Source: Sphingobium chungbukense (lineage in GTDB: Bacteria > Pseudomonadota > Alphaproteobacteria > Sphingomonadales > Sphingomonadaceae). From it: a DNA stretch of 64,000 bases. Position numbers and translations under genes: made by a program. The notes below the pieces were generated by a model. It made no database searches. It saw only the letters and a list, made by a program, of their open reading frames with translations, and was not told where the DNA came from. This document shows positions 35,116 through 44,526 of the stretch, one piece after another. How positions within the stretch are numbered: position 1 is the stretch's first letter; every line of letters starts with the position of its first letter. The stretch lies in contig NZ_LBIC01000011.1 in the NCBI RefSeq assembly GCF_001005725.1, positions 1-64,000 on the forward strand, read 5' to 3'.

Positions 35116-36396
35116 ATGCTTTCCATCCTCGTTGCGCGCCGACCGGCGCGTTTGCGGCGCGCGCTTGCGATAGGCGCAGCGCTGGCCGCCCTGTCCGCGC
35201 CTTCAATCGGCGCGGCGCAGTCCCTCAGCCTGTCGGATGCGCTGTCGCGCGTCGCATCCGGCGATCCTTCCGTCGCAGCGAACGCCGCGCGGCTCCGTGC
35301 GGCCGATGCCGCCATTACCCAAGCCGATGTGCGGCCACGCGATGTCGTCGGCGTCGATGTCGAGGATTTCGCGGGCACCGGCCCCTATTCCCCGCTCGAA
35401 CGATCGCAGACCACCGCCTGGTATGAGCGAACGTGGGAACGCGGCGGCAAGCGCGAAGCCCGCATCGGTGCGGCCCGCTCGGACCTGGGCATCGCTGTCG
35501 AGCGCAACCGCCTACGGATGCTCGACCTCTTGGCCCAGGTGCAAGCCGCCTGGGTCGATGCGCTGGCAGCCGAAGCAGTGATCTCTATTGCCGAACAGCG
35601 CCTCGCCGCCGCCCAGCGCGTGGAAGCGGAGACCGGCCGCCGTGTCGGGCGCGCGCTCGATCCGCTGTTCGCGGGCGAACGGGCGAGGACCGCCGTGGCG
35701 CAAGCCCGCATCGCGCTCGATCAGGCGCGGGAGACTGCGCGGATCGCCCGCGCCAGTCTCGCTGCCTTCTGGGGCGGCACGGCCGATTACAGTCTCGATC
35801 CCTCGCCGTTCGGGATCGCTACCCCCGGCGCGACGGCGGCCGAGGACAGTCCCGACCTCGCCCTGCTCGCCGCCAAGCGCGACGCTGCCGGTGCCCGCGT
35901 GCGGCTTGCGGAGACCGGCAATGCCGGCGACCCGACCGCGCGGGTTGGCGTTCGCCATTTCGGGCAAGGCAATGACGTGGCGATTATAGTTGGCGGCTCG
36001 ATCCCGCTCGGCAACCGCGCCGCCAATCGCGGCAATGTCGCGCGCGCCAATGCCGAAGCTCAGGCCGCCGAAGCCGAGATCGCCGTCGCGCGGGTGCAGG
36101 TGCGGCGTGAAATCGACCGGCTGACAGCCGAACGGGCGAGCCTTGCCGCCGAGATCGTCCGGATCGAACGCGAGGTTCTGCCGAGCGCGGAGCGCGCGGT
36201 GGTGCTGGTGCGCGATGGTTTCGCGCGCGGCGGCACCGCCTTCACCTTCCTCGAAGTCAACCAGGCCCAGCAGGCCGTCGTCGATGCCCGGTCCCGCCGG
36301 GTCGAGCTGCTGCGCCGCTTCCATCTCGATGGCGCCCGGCTCGACCGGCTGACCGGTCGCCATGCCTCCCTCCTTGCCAGCGCGGAGAACCGCTGA
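35116..36396 (+). CDS. czcC: Outer-membrane efflux protein CzcC (TolC family)
   Basis: 426 residues with a signal peptide (LAIGAALAALSAPSIGAAQ). The outer membrane efflux repeat appears twice: SLSDALSRVASGDPSVAANAARLRAADAAITQADVRPRD near the start, and the second repeat with ARVGVRHFGQGNDVAIIVGGSIPLGNRAANRGNVARANAEAQAAEAEI. Long heptad-rich helices separate them. It forms the outer-membrane channel for the CzcBA pump. Its stop overlaps the czcB start. Confidence 0.88.
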   Translation: MLSILVARRPARLRRALAIGAALAALSAPSIGAAQSLSLSDALSRVASGDPSVAANAARLRAADAAITQADVRPRDVVGVDVEDFAGTGPYSPLERSQTTAWYERTWERGGKREARIGAARSDLGIAVERNRLRMLDLLAQVQAAWVDALAAEAVISIAEQRLAAAQRVEAETGRRVGRALDPLFAGERARTAVAQARIALDQARETARIARASLAAFWGGTADYSLDPSPFGIATPGATAAEDSPDLALLAAKRDAAGARVRLAETGNAGDPTARVGVRHFGQGNDVAIIVGGSIPLGNRAANRGNVARANAEAQAAEAEIAVARVQVRREIDRLTAERASLAAEIVRIEREVLPSAERAVVLVRDGFARGGTAFTFLEVNQAQQAVVDARSRRVELLRRFHLDGARLDRLTGRHASLLASAENR

Positions 36397-37646
36397 TGAC
36401 ACGATCCTTCCTTTTCGCGGGCTCGCTGCTCGCTCTTTCCCTGCTCGCCGGATGCGGCGAGTCCCCTGCCACCAAGGAGGCGGCCGAACCCAAGGCGGCC
36501 GCTGCCGCCGACGACTATGAACGCGGGCCGCATCGCGGGCGAATGCTGCGCGACGGCGATTTCGCGGTCGAGATCACCATCTTCGAGGATGGCGTAGATC
36601 CCGAGTTCCACGTCTATGCCTACCGGAAAGACAAGCCCATTCCGCCAGGCGAAGTCCAGCTTGCGATCGAGCTGTCGCGCCTTGGCGGCAAGGTCGATCG
36701 TTTTGCCTTCACCCCGCAGGAGGACTATCTGCGCGGCGGCGGTGTGGTGATCGAGCCTCATTCGTTCGACGTGAAGGTGCGCGCGGTCGAAGGCGGCCGC
36801 ACGCACAACTGGACCTACGCCTCCTATGAGGGCCGGACGACGATTTCGGCCGAGGCGGCGCGGGCCGGAGGCGTCAAGACCGAGCGCGCGGGTTCCGCGA
36901 CCGTTGCCGAGCTGATCGACATGGGCGGGCGGATCGAGATCACGCCCGAAGGCAAGGCCGATGTCCGCGCCCGGCTTCCCGGCCAGATCGTCTGGATGAC
37001 CGGCAAGCTGGGCGATCGGGTCAGCCGGGGGCAGACACTCCTGCGCGTCGAGTCCAGCCATTCGCTCCAGACCTACGCGGTGCCGGCGCCGATCAGCGGC
37101 ACCATCATCGAGAAGAACGCCAATGTCGGCGACACCACCGGCGACCGGGCGCTGTTCGTGGTTGCCGATCCCACGAAGCTCCATGCCGAGTTCTTCGTCT
37201 ATCCCCGCGACGCCGAGCGCGTGCGCGTGGGCCAGCGGGTGAGCGTGCGAAGCCTGTCGGGCGAAGCGAAGCTCGACGCGCCCGTGGAAGCCGTGCTGCC
37301 GACCGCGGACGTCGCCAGCCAGACGATGATGGCGCATGTCCATCTGCCGCCCGAAGCGTCGCGAACCTTCCGCCCCGGCATGGGCGTCGAGGGATCGTTC
37401 GCCGTGGCCGAAGCGCAAGTGCCGCTCGCGGTCAGGACCAAGGCCATCCAGCGGTTCCGCGATTTCGAGGTGGTCTATGCCAGGGTCGGCAACACCTACG
37501 AGGTGCGGATGCTGGAGATCGGGCGGCGCACGCCTGAATGGACCGAAGTGCTCGGCGGCCTCGAACCCGGCACCGAATATGTGACCGACGGCGCTTTCCT
37601 GATCCGCGCCGACATCGACAAGTCGGGGGCCAGCCATGACCACTGA
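36396..37646 (+). CDS. czcB: RND periplasmic adaptor CzcB
   Basis: 416 residues with a lipoprotein signal (LLALSLLAGCGESPATKE, lipobox LAGC), so anchored in the inner membrane. The membrane-fusion pattern is present: DMGGRIEITPEGKADVRARLPGQIVWM, a lipoyl-like half VSRGQTLLRVESSHSLQTYAVPAPISGTI and a beta-barrel part LFVVADPTKLHAEFFVYPRDAERVRVGQRV. It bridges CzcA and CzcC. Overlaps czcA by 11 bases. Confidence 0.9.
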   Translation: MTRSFLFAGSLLALSLLAGCGESPATKEAAEPKAAAAADDYERGPHRGRMLRDGDFAVEITIFEDGVDPEFHVYAYRKDKPIPPGEVQLAIELSRLGGKVDRFAFTPQEDYLRGGGVVIEPHSFDVKVRAVEGGRTHNWTYASYEGRTTISAEAARAGGVKTERAGSATVAELIDMGGRIEITPEGKADVRARLPGQIVWMTGKLGDRVSRGQTLLRVESSHSLQTYAVPAPISGTIIEKNANVGDTTGDRALFVVADPTKLHAEFFVYPRDAERVRVGQRVSVRSLSGEAKLDAPVEAVLPTADVASQTMMAHVHLPPEASRTFRPGMGVEGSFAVAEAQVPLAVRTKAIQRFRDFEVVYARVGNTYEVRMLEIGRRTPEWTEVLGGLEPGTEYVTDGAFLIRADIDKSGASHDH

Positions 37647-40600
37647 GACCGCCACCCACAAGCATACGCCCTTGCTTGAACGCCCACCTCTTCTGGAAAA
37701 GATTGTCGCCTCCGCGATCCGCTTCCGCTGGGCCGTGCTGGTCGTTGTCGCGCTGCTCTGCGGCATCGGCGTCTGGGCCTTCCAGCGCCTGCCGATCGAC
37801 GCGACGCCGGACATCACCAACGTCCAGGTGCAGATCAACAGCGAAGCGACCGGCTTCTCGCCGCTCGAAGCCGAGCAGCGCGTCACCTTCCCGGTCGAGA
37901 CCGCGATCGCCGGTTTGCCGGGCCTGCAATATACCCGCTCGATCTCGCGCTACGGTCTTTCCCAGGTAACGGCCGTGTTCGAGGACGGCACCAATATCTA
38001 CTTTGCGCGCCAGCTCATCAACGAACGGCTCCAGACGGCGCGCGACCAGCTTCCCGATGGCGTCGCGCCCGAGATGGGGCCGATCGCCACCGGGCTGGGC
38101 GAGATCTTCATGTATACGCTGGAAGCGGCGCCGAATGCCCGCAAGCCGGATGGGAGCCGCTATACACCCGAAGATCTGCGCACGCTTCAGGATTGGGTGA
38201 TCCGGCCCCAGCTCAGGAACACCCCCGGCGTCACCGAGGTCAACAGCATCGGCGGCTATGAGCGACAGTATCATGTGACGCCGCTGCCTGACCGGCTCTC
38301 GGCCTATGGGCTTACTCTCAACGATGTTGTCGAGGCATTGGGGCGCAACAACGCCAATGTCGGCGCGGGCTATGTCGAGCGCTACGGCGAGCAATATCTG
38401 GTCCGCGTGCCGGGCCAGGCGTCGGGCATCGACGATCTCAAGTCGATCATCGTAACCAATCGGGGCGGGATACCGATCCGCGTGGCCGATGTCGCCGATG
38501 TCGGCATGGGCGAAGAACTGCGCACCGGCGCGGCGACCGAGAACGGCCAGGAAGTCGTGCTCGGCACCGTGTTCATGCTGGCTGGTGAGAACAGCCGGAT
38601 CGTCGCGCGCGCGGCCGCCGCGCGGCTCGAGGAAGCGGCCAGGGCGCTCCCGGCGGGCGTGAAGGCCGTGCCGATCTACGATCGCACCGATCTCGTCGAA
38701 CGGGCGATCTGGACCGTCGAGAAGAACCTGCTCGAAGGTGCGCTGCTGGTGATCGTCGTCCTGTTCCTGCTGCTCGGCAATATCCGCGCGGCGCTCATCA
38801 CGGCGGCGGTGATCCCGATTACCATGCTGATGACCATCACCGGCATGGTGCGCGCGGGCGTCTCGGGCAATCTCATGAGCCTGGGCGCGCTCGACTTCGG
38901 GCTGATCGTCGATGGCGCGGTCATCATCGTCGAGAACTGCCTGCGCCGGTTCGGCGAGGCACAGCACCAGCTAGGGCGGCTGCTGAAACGCGAGGAACGC
39001 TTCGCGCTCGCCGCGTCGGCGACGTCGGAGGTCATCCGGCCGTCGCTGTTCGGGATGCTCATCATCGCTCTGGTCTATGTGCCGATCTTCGCGCTCACCG
39101 GCGTCGAGGGGAAAATGTTCCACCCGATGGCGATCACCGTCGTCATGGCGCTGACCTTCGCGCTGATCCTGTCGCTGAGCTTCGTGCCGGCGGCAGTCGC
39201 GCTGTTCGTCACCGGCAAGGTTGAGGAGAAGGAAAGCCGTCTGATGGGCTGGGCGCGCAAGGTCTATGCGCCCGCGCTCGATGCCGCCCTGCGGCTCCGG
39301 GTTGCGTTCGTCGCGGGCGCGGTGGCGCTGGTCGCCATCGCGGGCTTTGCCGCGACGCGCATGGGATCGGAGTTCGTTCCCAATCTCGACGAGGGCGACA
39401 TCGCGCTCCACGCCCTGCGCATCCCCGGCACAAGTCTCAGCCAGGCGATCCAGATGCAGACCACGCTCGAAGCGCGATTGAAGCGGTTCCCCGAGGTCGA
39501 GCGGATCGTCGCCAAGATCGGCACCGCCGAAGTGGCGACCGATCCGATGCCCCCTTCGGTCGCCGATACCTTTATAATGCTCAAGGATCGCAGCGAATGG
39601 CCGGACCCGCGCAAGCCCAAGGCCGAGCTGGTCCGCGAGATGCAGGAAGCCGCCGCGACCATTCCCGGCAACAATTACGAGTTCACCCAGCCGATCCAGA
39701 TGCGATTCAACGAACTGCTGTCGGGCGTCCGGGCCGATGTCGCGATCAAGGTGTTCGGCGACGATCTCGATCAGTTGTTGGAGATCGGTCAGGCCGTCGA
39801 AGGCGTGGTGAGCGGCATCGAGGGCGCGCAGGATGTGAGCGTCGAGCAGGTTACGGGGCTGCCCGTCCTCCAGATCACGCCCGACCGGGCGGCGCTGGCG
39901 CGGCTCGGCCTCAACATCGGTGATATCCAGGAGGTGGTGGCGGTCTCGATCGGCGGCCGGGAGGCCGGGCGGATATTCGAGGGCGACCGGCGCTTCCCGG
40001 TGATCGTGCGATTGCCCGAGGACATCAGGAGCAAGGCCGACGAGATCGGGCGCTTGCGGATTCCGCTGGCAGGCAATGGCGCCAACCCGCGCGGGTTCGT
40101 GCCGCTCGCCGATGTCGCCAAGGTCGAGGTGGTGATCGGACCCAACCAGATCAGCCGCGAGGACGGCAAGCGCCGCGTCGTCGTGACCGCCAACGTGCGC
40201 GGGCGCGATCTCGGCTCGTTCATCGAGGAGCTTCAGCAAAAGGTGGACGCCGAGGTCGAAGTCCCCTCCGGCTATTGGGTGAGCTATGGCGGTACGTTCG
40301 AGCAATTGATCTCGGCGGCCGAGCGGCTGCGCCTGGTGGTGCCCGCCGCGCTGCTGCTGATCTTCGGCTTGCTCTACGGCCTGTTCCGATCCGCCAGGGA
40401 TTCCGCCATCGTCTTCTCCGGCGTGCCGCTGGCGCTGACCGGCGGCGTGGCGGCGCTGCTGATCCGGGGTATGCCGCTCTCGATCTCGGCGGGTGTCGGG
40501 TTCATCGCGCTCTCGGGCGTGGCGGTCCTGAACGGCGTGGTGATGCTAAGCTTCATCCGGCAGCTCCGCGCCAGTGGCAACGGCCTTGAGGATGCGATCC

Positions 40601-40857
40601 GCGAAGGCGCCCTCACCAGGCTGAGACCCGTGCTGATGACCGCGCTGGTGGCAAGCCTCGGGTTCGTGCCGATGGCGTTCAACGTCGGCGCGGGCGCGGA
40701 AGTGCAGCGGCCGCTCGCAACAGTTGTGATCGGCGGCATCATCTCCTCGACACTGCTGACGCTGCTGGTCCTGCCCGCGCTCTATCGCCTCGTGCATGGC
40801 CGCAGGGCCGAACCCGAAACGCGAACGCCGCCGGACATGGCGCCCGCCATAAACTGA
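37636..40857 (+). CDS. czcA: Heavy-metal RND efflux pump CzcA
   Basis: 1073 residues, normal for heavy-metal RND pumps. Key parts: first TM after residue 25, RLPIDATPDITNVQVQINSEATG, and the HME signature in TM4 (LGALDFGLIVDGAVIIVENCLRR) with the proton-relay Asp residues. The second half repeats the fold (GVPLALTGGVAALLIRGMPLSISAGVGFIALSGVAVLNG). The DFGLIVDGAV form is typical of Co/Zn/Cd pumps rather than Cu/Ag pumps, though metal specificity is inference. Divalent cation export across both membranes. Confidence 0.93.
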   Translation: MTTETATHKHTPLLERPPLLEKIVASAIRFRWAVLVVVALLCGIGVWAFQRLPIDATPDITNVQVQINSEATGFSPLEAEQRVTFPVETAIAGLPGLQYTRSISRYGLSQVTAVFEDGTNIYFARQLINERLQTARDQLPDGVAPEMGPIATGLGEIFMYTLEAAPNARKPDGSRYTPEDLRTLQDWVIRPQLRNTPGVTEVNSIGGYERQYHVTPLPDRLSAYGLTLNDVVEALGRNNANVGAGYVERYGEQYLVRVPGQASGIDDLKSIIVTNRGGIPIRVADVADVGMGEELRTGAATENGQEVVLGTVFMLAGENSRIVARAAAARLEEAARALPAGVKAVPIYDRTDLVERAIWTVEKNLLEGALLVIVVLFLLLGNIRAALITAAVIPITMLMTITGMVRAGVSGNLMSLGALDFGLIVDGAVIIVENCLRRFGEAQHQLGRLLKREERFALAASATSEVIRPSLFGMLIIALVYVPIFALTGVEGKMFHPMAITVVMALTFALILSLSFVPAAVALFVTGKVEEKESRLMGWARKVYAPALDAALRLRVAFVAGAVALVAIAGFAATRMGSEFVPNLDEGDIALHALRIPGTSLSQAIQMQTTLEARLKRFPEVERIVAKIGTAEVATDPMPPSVADTFIMLKDRSEWPDPRKPKAELVREMQEAAATIPGNNYEFTQPIQMRFNELLSGVRADVAIKVFGDDLDQLLEIGQAVEGVVSGIEGAQDVSVEQVTGLPVLQITPDRAALARLGLNIGDIQEVVAVSIGGREAGRIFEGDRRFPVIVRLPEDIRSKADEIGRLRIPLAGNGANPRGFVPLADVAKVEVVIGPNQISREDGKRRVVVTANVRGRDLGSFIEELQQKVDAEVEVPSGYWVSYGGTFEQLISAAERLRLVVPAALLLIFGLLYGLFRSARDSAIVFSGVPLALTGGVAALLIRGMPLSISAGVGFIALSGVAVLNGVVMLSFIRQLRASGNGLEDAIREGALTRLRPVLMTALVASLGFVPMAFNVGAGAEVQRPLATVVIGGIISSTLLTLLVLPALYRLVHGRRAEPETRTPPDMAPAIN

Positions 40858-40863
40858 CCCATG

Positions 40864-40896
40864 CCGCTCCCATGCGTCGATCGCGCATGGGAGCGG
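40864..40896 (+). terminator. Strong hairpin between czcA and the MFS gene
   Basis: CCGCTCCCATGCG (40864-40876) and CGCATGGGAGCGG (40884-40896) form a perfect 13-bp stem with a 7-base loop. No T-run follows, so it may act as an RNA stabiliser or attenuator within the operon rather than a full terminator. Confidence 0.5.
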
Positions 40897-40915
40897 ACAG
40901 TCTGAGGAATTGCCC

Positions 40916-42250
40916 ATGCTCTCGGTTCTCGCCAATCGCACCTACCGCCACCTGTTCCTGGCGCAGATAATCGCGCTGGTCGGCACCGGCCTCGCCACGG
41001 TCGCGCTCGGCCTGCTCGCCTATGACATCGCCGGGGCCGATGCGGGGGCCGTGCTCGGCACGGCGATGGCGATCAAGATGATCGCCTATATCGGCGTCGC
41101 CCCGGCCGTCGGCGCCTATGCGAGCCGCTTGCCGCGCCGCAGCTTCCTTGTCGCGATGGACGTGATCCGTGGGCTGGTCGCGCTGGCGCTGCCGTTCGTC
41201 GATCAGGTCTGGCAGGTCTATTTCCTGATCTTCGTGCTGCAATCAGCCTCGGCCGGATTCACGCCCACCTTCCAGGCCACCATTCCTGACGTGCTGCCCG
41301 ACGAGAAGGACTATACTAGCGCATTGTCGCTCTCGCGCCTCGCTTACGACATGGAAAGCCTGACCAGCCCGATGCTCGCCGCCGCGCTGCTGACGGTGAT
41401 GAACTTCCACTGGCTGTTTTCGGGCACCGCGATCGGCTTTGCCTGCTCGGCGCTGCTGGTCCTGACGACGGTTCTGCCGCGTGCTGCCGCCGCCAAGCCA
41501 AAAGGCGGCATCTACGACAACACCACGCGCGGCGCCCGGCTCTATCTCAAGACGCCCCGGCTGCGCGGGCTGCTGGCGGTGACGCTCGCCGCCGCCGCCG
41601 CGAGCGCGATGGTGATCGTCAATACGCCGGTGCTGGTGCAGGCGGCGCTCGGGTTGGGGCAACGGGAGGTGGCGATCACGCTCGCCGCGTTCGGCGGCGG
41701 CTCGATGTTGGCCGCGCTGCTGCTGCCGCGCCTGCTCGACAAGCTGCCCGACCGCACGGTGATGCTTGCGGCGGCCTCGGCAATGACCATCGCGCTGGCC
41801 GCGCTGGCTCTCTCATGGCGCGGTCATGCCTCGCCCGGCTATTGGAGCGTCATTCTCGCGGGGTGGGCGGTGCTCGGCATTGCCTATTCGGCGAGCATCA
41901 CGCCGGGCGGCCGCCTGTTACGACGATCGTCGGGCGAAGCGGATCGGCCCGCCCTGTTCGCCGCGCAGTTCGCGCTCAGCCATGTGTGCTGGCTCGTCGC
42001 CTATCCGCTGGCTGGCCAGACCGGCGCGCAGGGTGGCATGGGCCTGGCGTTCGCGGTCGCCGCCGCGCTGTCGCTGATCGGCGTGGGACTAGCGTTCCTG
42101 ATCTGGCCAAAGGAGGATGCCGACGTGGTGGAGCACGATCACGCCGCCCTTCCGCCCGACCATCCCCATCTCGCCGTAGGCCATCCGCAGGGTCGCGCGG
42201 CCCATATATTCGTGATCGACGAACTGCATCCGCACTGGCCGATCCGATAG
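40916..42250 (+). CDS. MFS transporter with His-rich tail
   Basis: I choose the ATG at 40916 (MLSVLANRTYRHLFLAQIIA), 7 bases after TGAGGA; 444 residues. Twelve hydrophobic segments and the loop GAYASRLPRRSFLVAMDVIRG after TM2-3 mark a major-facilitator transporter of the drug/siderophore exporter type. The C-terminal tail (VEHDHAALPPDHPHLAVGHP) is His-rich and cytoplasmic, suggesting metal sensing or metal export. Located in the czc locus after the RND genes. Confidence 0.85.
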   Translation: MLSVLANRTYRHLFLAQIIALVGTGLATVALGLLAYDIAGADAGAVLGTAMAIKMIAYIGVAPAVGAYASRLPRRSFLVAMDVIRGLVALALPFVDQVWQVYFLIFVLQSASAGFTPTFQATIPDVLPDEKDYTSALSLSRLAYDMESLTSPMLAAALLTVMNFHWLFSGTAIGFACSALLVLTTVLPRAAAAKPKGGIYDNTTRGARLYLKTPRLRGLLAVTLAAAAASAMVIVNTPVLVQAALGLGQREVAITLAAFGGGSMLAALLLPRLLDKLPDRTVMLAAASAMTIALAALALSWRGHASPGYWSVILAGWAVLGIAYSASITPGGRLLRRSSGEADRPALFAAQFALSHVCWLVAYPLAGQTGAQGGMGLAFAVAAALSLIGVGLAFLIWPKEDADVVEHDHAALPPDHPHLAVGHPQGRAAHIFVIDELHPHWPIR

Positions 42251-42270
42251 GATCGCGGAGTCGGAAAAGC

Positions 42271-42297
42271 GGACGCCGGGGGATGGCCCCGGCGTCC
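42271..42297. terminator. Bidirectional terminator hairpin
   Basis: GGACGCCGGGG (42271-42281) pairs perfectly with CCCCGGCGTCC (42287-42297) around GATGG, between the convergent MFS (+) and DUF6488-like (-) genes. Very GC-rich stem, TT follows on the + strand. Confidence 0.7.
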
Positions 42298-42305
42298 TTG
42301 CAGGG

Positions 42306-42635
42306 TCAAGGCTGGCGGAAGTCGCCCAAGACGAACTGGCCGCCTGCCGTCAGCACGACATGGAACAGCTTGCGCGCCGCATTCGGTTCGGCTTCGTTGC
42401 GAAAGGTCACGATCGTCTGGCGCTGACCCTGGCTGGTGCGCTCGCGCGTGCCGGCAACGGTCGCCTTCGACCAGCTCGCCGGCAGCTTCGCCTGGCTGAT
42501 GAGCCGCACCACATTGTCGCGGGCGGTCTGCTGGGGGGTGCGCGCCTCATGCTCCTCGTCGTCATGGTCGGGATGGGCGAGCGCCGGGGCAGCATGGAGC
42601 GCGAAGGCGGCAAGAGCGATAAGAGCAATACGCAT
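42306..42635 (-). CDS. Small periplasmic DUF6488-type protein
   Basis: 109 residues with a signal peptide (MRIALIALAAFALHAAPALA) followed by a short acidic/His stretch (HPDHDDEEHEARTP). The body (VVRLISQAKLPASWSKATVA ... IVTFRNEAEPNAARKLFHVVLTAGGQFVLGDF) resembles the small DUF6488/PepSY-like proteins found in czc loci of sphingomonads. Probably a periplasmic metal-linked accessory protein. Last gene of the minus-strand group 42.3-44.4 kb. Confidence 0.65.
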   Translation of the reverse strand: MRIALIALAAFALHAAPALAHPDHDDEEHEARTPQQTARDNVVRLISQAKLPASWSKATVAGTRERTSQGQRQTIVTFRNEAEPNAARKLFHVVLTAGGQFVLGDFRQP

Positions 42636-42666
42636 GGAAATATCCTTTTCAGATTGGAAATGAGGT

Positions 42667-43260
42667 TCAGGGAAGCGCGGCGAACTTCTCGAAGTCGCCG
42701 GTTGCGGTCACGGTGATGGTGACGGGCTGGTCGGTGCGGTTCTTCCAATACCAGCCATGCGTGCCGTCGAAGGGCGCGCGGAACTTGCCCGATGCGCCAG
42801 CCGAGCTGCCTTTCTCATAGCTCGTATAGTCGTCGCTCGCAGCGCCTGCCGGCTCGCCGTGCAGCTCGAAACGGACCTCCGCGCCATCCGTGGCCCAGCG
42901 ATAGTCGAACTCGCCGCCCGCCTTCATGGTCGCCTTGACCTCACGGCCTTCATTGGGAGCGAGCGTCAGCTTCACCTCGACGGGTTCCCCGGCCTTCAGC
43001 GCGGGCGCCGGGGATGCGGCGGGCGCTGCGGCCACGGGCGTCGCCGGGACGGCATGGCTTGCGGCTTCCGCCCGCTTGACCTTGCCCATCTCAGTCAGCC
43101 CGAGCAAGCGGCCGACGCCGGTGGGATCGACGCCATATTCGGCCGGAAGCACGGTCGTCACAAGAATGACGGCGGCGGCTCCGAGAGCGATCAGGGTCGC
43201 GCGGTTGAGCTGGCGCAGGCTCGGCAACTCCCCGATGCCGGGTTGCGGAACTTGGTTCAT
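42667..43260 (-). CDS. Membrane-anchored accessory protein of the czc locus
   Basis: 197 residues, ATG at 43260 overlapping the HupE-like stop. One N-terminal TM (LNRATLIALGAAAVILVTTVLP), an Ala/Pro linker, then a beta-rich domain (EVKLTLAPNEGREVKATMKAGGEFDYRWATDG ... HGWYWKNRTDQPVTITVTATGDF). It is the 'transmembrane anchor protein' type often found next to HupE-like genes in metal-resistance clusters. Function unknown. Confidence 0.7.
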   Translation of the reverse strand: MNQVPQPGIGELPSLRQLNRATLIALGAAAVILVTTVLPAEYGVDPTGVGRLLGLTEMGKVKRAEAASHAVPATPVAAAPAASPAPALKAGEPVEVKLTLAPNEGREVKATMKAGGEFDYRWATDGAEVRFELHGEPAGAASDDYTSYEKGSSAGASGKFRAPFDGTHGWYWKNRTDQPVTITVTATGDFEKFAALP

Positions 43261-43976
43261 GATGCGGCTCCTTCCAGAGCAAAGCCCGCGAGCTGATAGC
43301 CGGTGAGCACGAAGCCCGCGGTCATCAGCACGACGTTGGCGGTGAAGGCATGGGCCGAAAAGCTGCGCGTGCGCCGCCAGTAGCCCATGACGATAAGGAT
43401 GGCGGCGAGCGCGAGGATCTGCCCGATCTCGACGCCGACATTGAACGAGAGGAGATTGACGATCAGCCCATCCGGGGACAGCGAGAAGTCTTGTAGCTTG
43501 GTCGCAAGGCCGAAGCCGTGGAACAGGCCGAAGATCAGCACCGCCGCCTTGGTATTGGGCTGGACGCCGAACCATCGCTGGAACGCGCCGAGGTTGTCGA
43601 GCGCCTTGTAAACGACCGACAGGCCGATGATCGCATCGACCAGATAGGCGCTGACATTCGTGCCCATGAGGACGCCCGCGATCAGCGTCGTCGAGTGACC
43701 GATCGCGAACAGCGTCACATAGGCGGCGATGTCCTTCATCCGGTAGAGGAAGAAGATCACGCCGAACAGGAACAGCAGATGGTCGTAGCCCGTCACCATA
43801 TGCTTGGCGCCGAGATAGAGGAACGCGCCGATCTGTGGCCCGCTCGTCTGTTCGATATAGCCCTGATCGCCCTCGGCGACGCCGTGCGCGAAAGCCGCGC
43901 CAGCGAAGGAAAAGGCCATCAGGGCAAGGAGGACCGTGCGGCAAATCGCCGGAGGTCTGGCCCGTAAGGAATTCAT
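43257..43976 (-). CDS. HupE/UreJ-like membrane protein
   Basis: The ATG at 43976 (MNSLRARPPAICRTVLLALM) gives 239 residues with a cleavable-looking first segment ending AAFAHG. Conserved HupE/UreJ elements: LGAKHMVTGYDHLLFLFGVIFFL, LFAIGHSTTLIAG and IFGLFHGFGLATKL. The His residues in these helices form the probable metal path; HupE/UreJ proteins move nickel or cobalt. Here it may take part in handling the czc substrate metal. Overlaps the anchor-protein gene by 4 bases. Confidence 0.8.
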   Translation of the reverse strand: MNSLRARPPAICRTVLLALMAFSFAGAAFAHGVAEGDQGYIEQTSGPQIGAFLYLGAKHMVTGYDHLLFLFGVIFFLYRMKDIAAYVTLFAIGHSTTLIAGVLMGTNVSAYLVDAIIGLSVVYKALDNLGAFQRWFGVQPNTKAAVLIFGLFHGFGLATKLQDFSLSPDGLIVNLLSFNVGVEIGQILALAAILIVMGYWRRTRSFSAHAFTANVVLMTAGFVLTGYQLAGFALEGAAS

Positions 43977-44087
43977 GACATGACTTTCCTGAGCGCCGGA
44001 CGGGCAAGCGGCCCGCCAGGCACATGCCTGGAGAAACGGCGCGAAACAAACCCGCACCGCGTTCACGCGGCGGCTGCCGCATCAGGC

Positions 44088-44414
44088 TCAGGCGGCGGGT
44101 GGCTCGAGCAGCGGCGCGAGAACGGCCGATGGCAGTTGCGGTTGGTTGTGCGGCCAGTGTCGGGGCGCTCGGTCAAGCCTCGTCGCCGGGACCGGCGCCG
44201 CATACGCGAGCCGGTCGACGAGCAGATGAACATGGGCGCTGGTCCCGTCCGATTCATGATCGGTATCGGGCGCATCGCTAGGGCTATGGCCATGCCCGGC
44301 ATGATGATGTTCGGCCGTGAGCGCGTGATCGTGGCTGATCGACGCGATCGGACCGCCGTGGGAGAAAGCCAGCGTCAGCACGAACAGCAAGGAAAGTAGC
44401 CGGACGATCAACAT
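44088..44414 (-). CDS. Small His-rich exported protein
   Basis: 108 residues from the ATG at 44414 (MLIVRLLSLLFVLTLAFSHG), with a signal sequence. His-rich segment SISHDHALTAEHHHAGHGHSPSDAPDTDHESD followed by a Pro/Ala-rich tail. Similar in plan to the small His-rich protein at the other end of the czc locus. Likely metal binder in the periplasm. First gene of the minus-strand accessory operon. Confidence 0.55.
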   Translation of the reverse strand: MLIVRLLSLLFVLTLAFSHGGPIASISHDHALTAEHHHAGHGHSPSDAPDTDHESDGTSAHVHLLVDRLAYAAPVPATRLDRAPRHWPHNQPQLPSAVLAPLLEPPAA

Positions 44415-44463
44415 AGCAAGGTCGAGAGGCCTTTCCTTCCAAAGTGTTCTTAAGCCCGAATCC

Positions 44464-44510
44464 TGCGAACTTCGCAATTCCTGACCGCGCTTATCTGCGA
44501 ATTATTCGCA
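44464..44510. promoter_or_regulatory. Pair of TGCGAA palindromes upstream of the czc accessory operon
   Basis: TGCGAA-C-TTCGCA at 44464-44476 and TGCGAAT-T-ATTCGCA at 44496-44510, centres 33 bases apart (about three helix turns). They lie upstream of the minus-strand His-rich gene, and a metal-responsive operator is the simplest reading. Confidence 0.45.
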
Positions 44511-44526
44511 AAAAGGAAGCTCTGGA

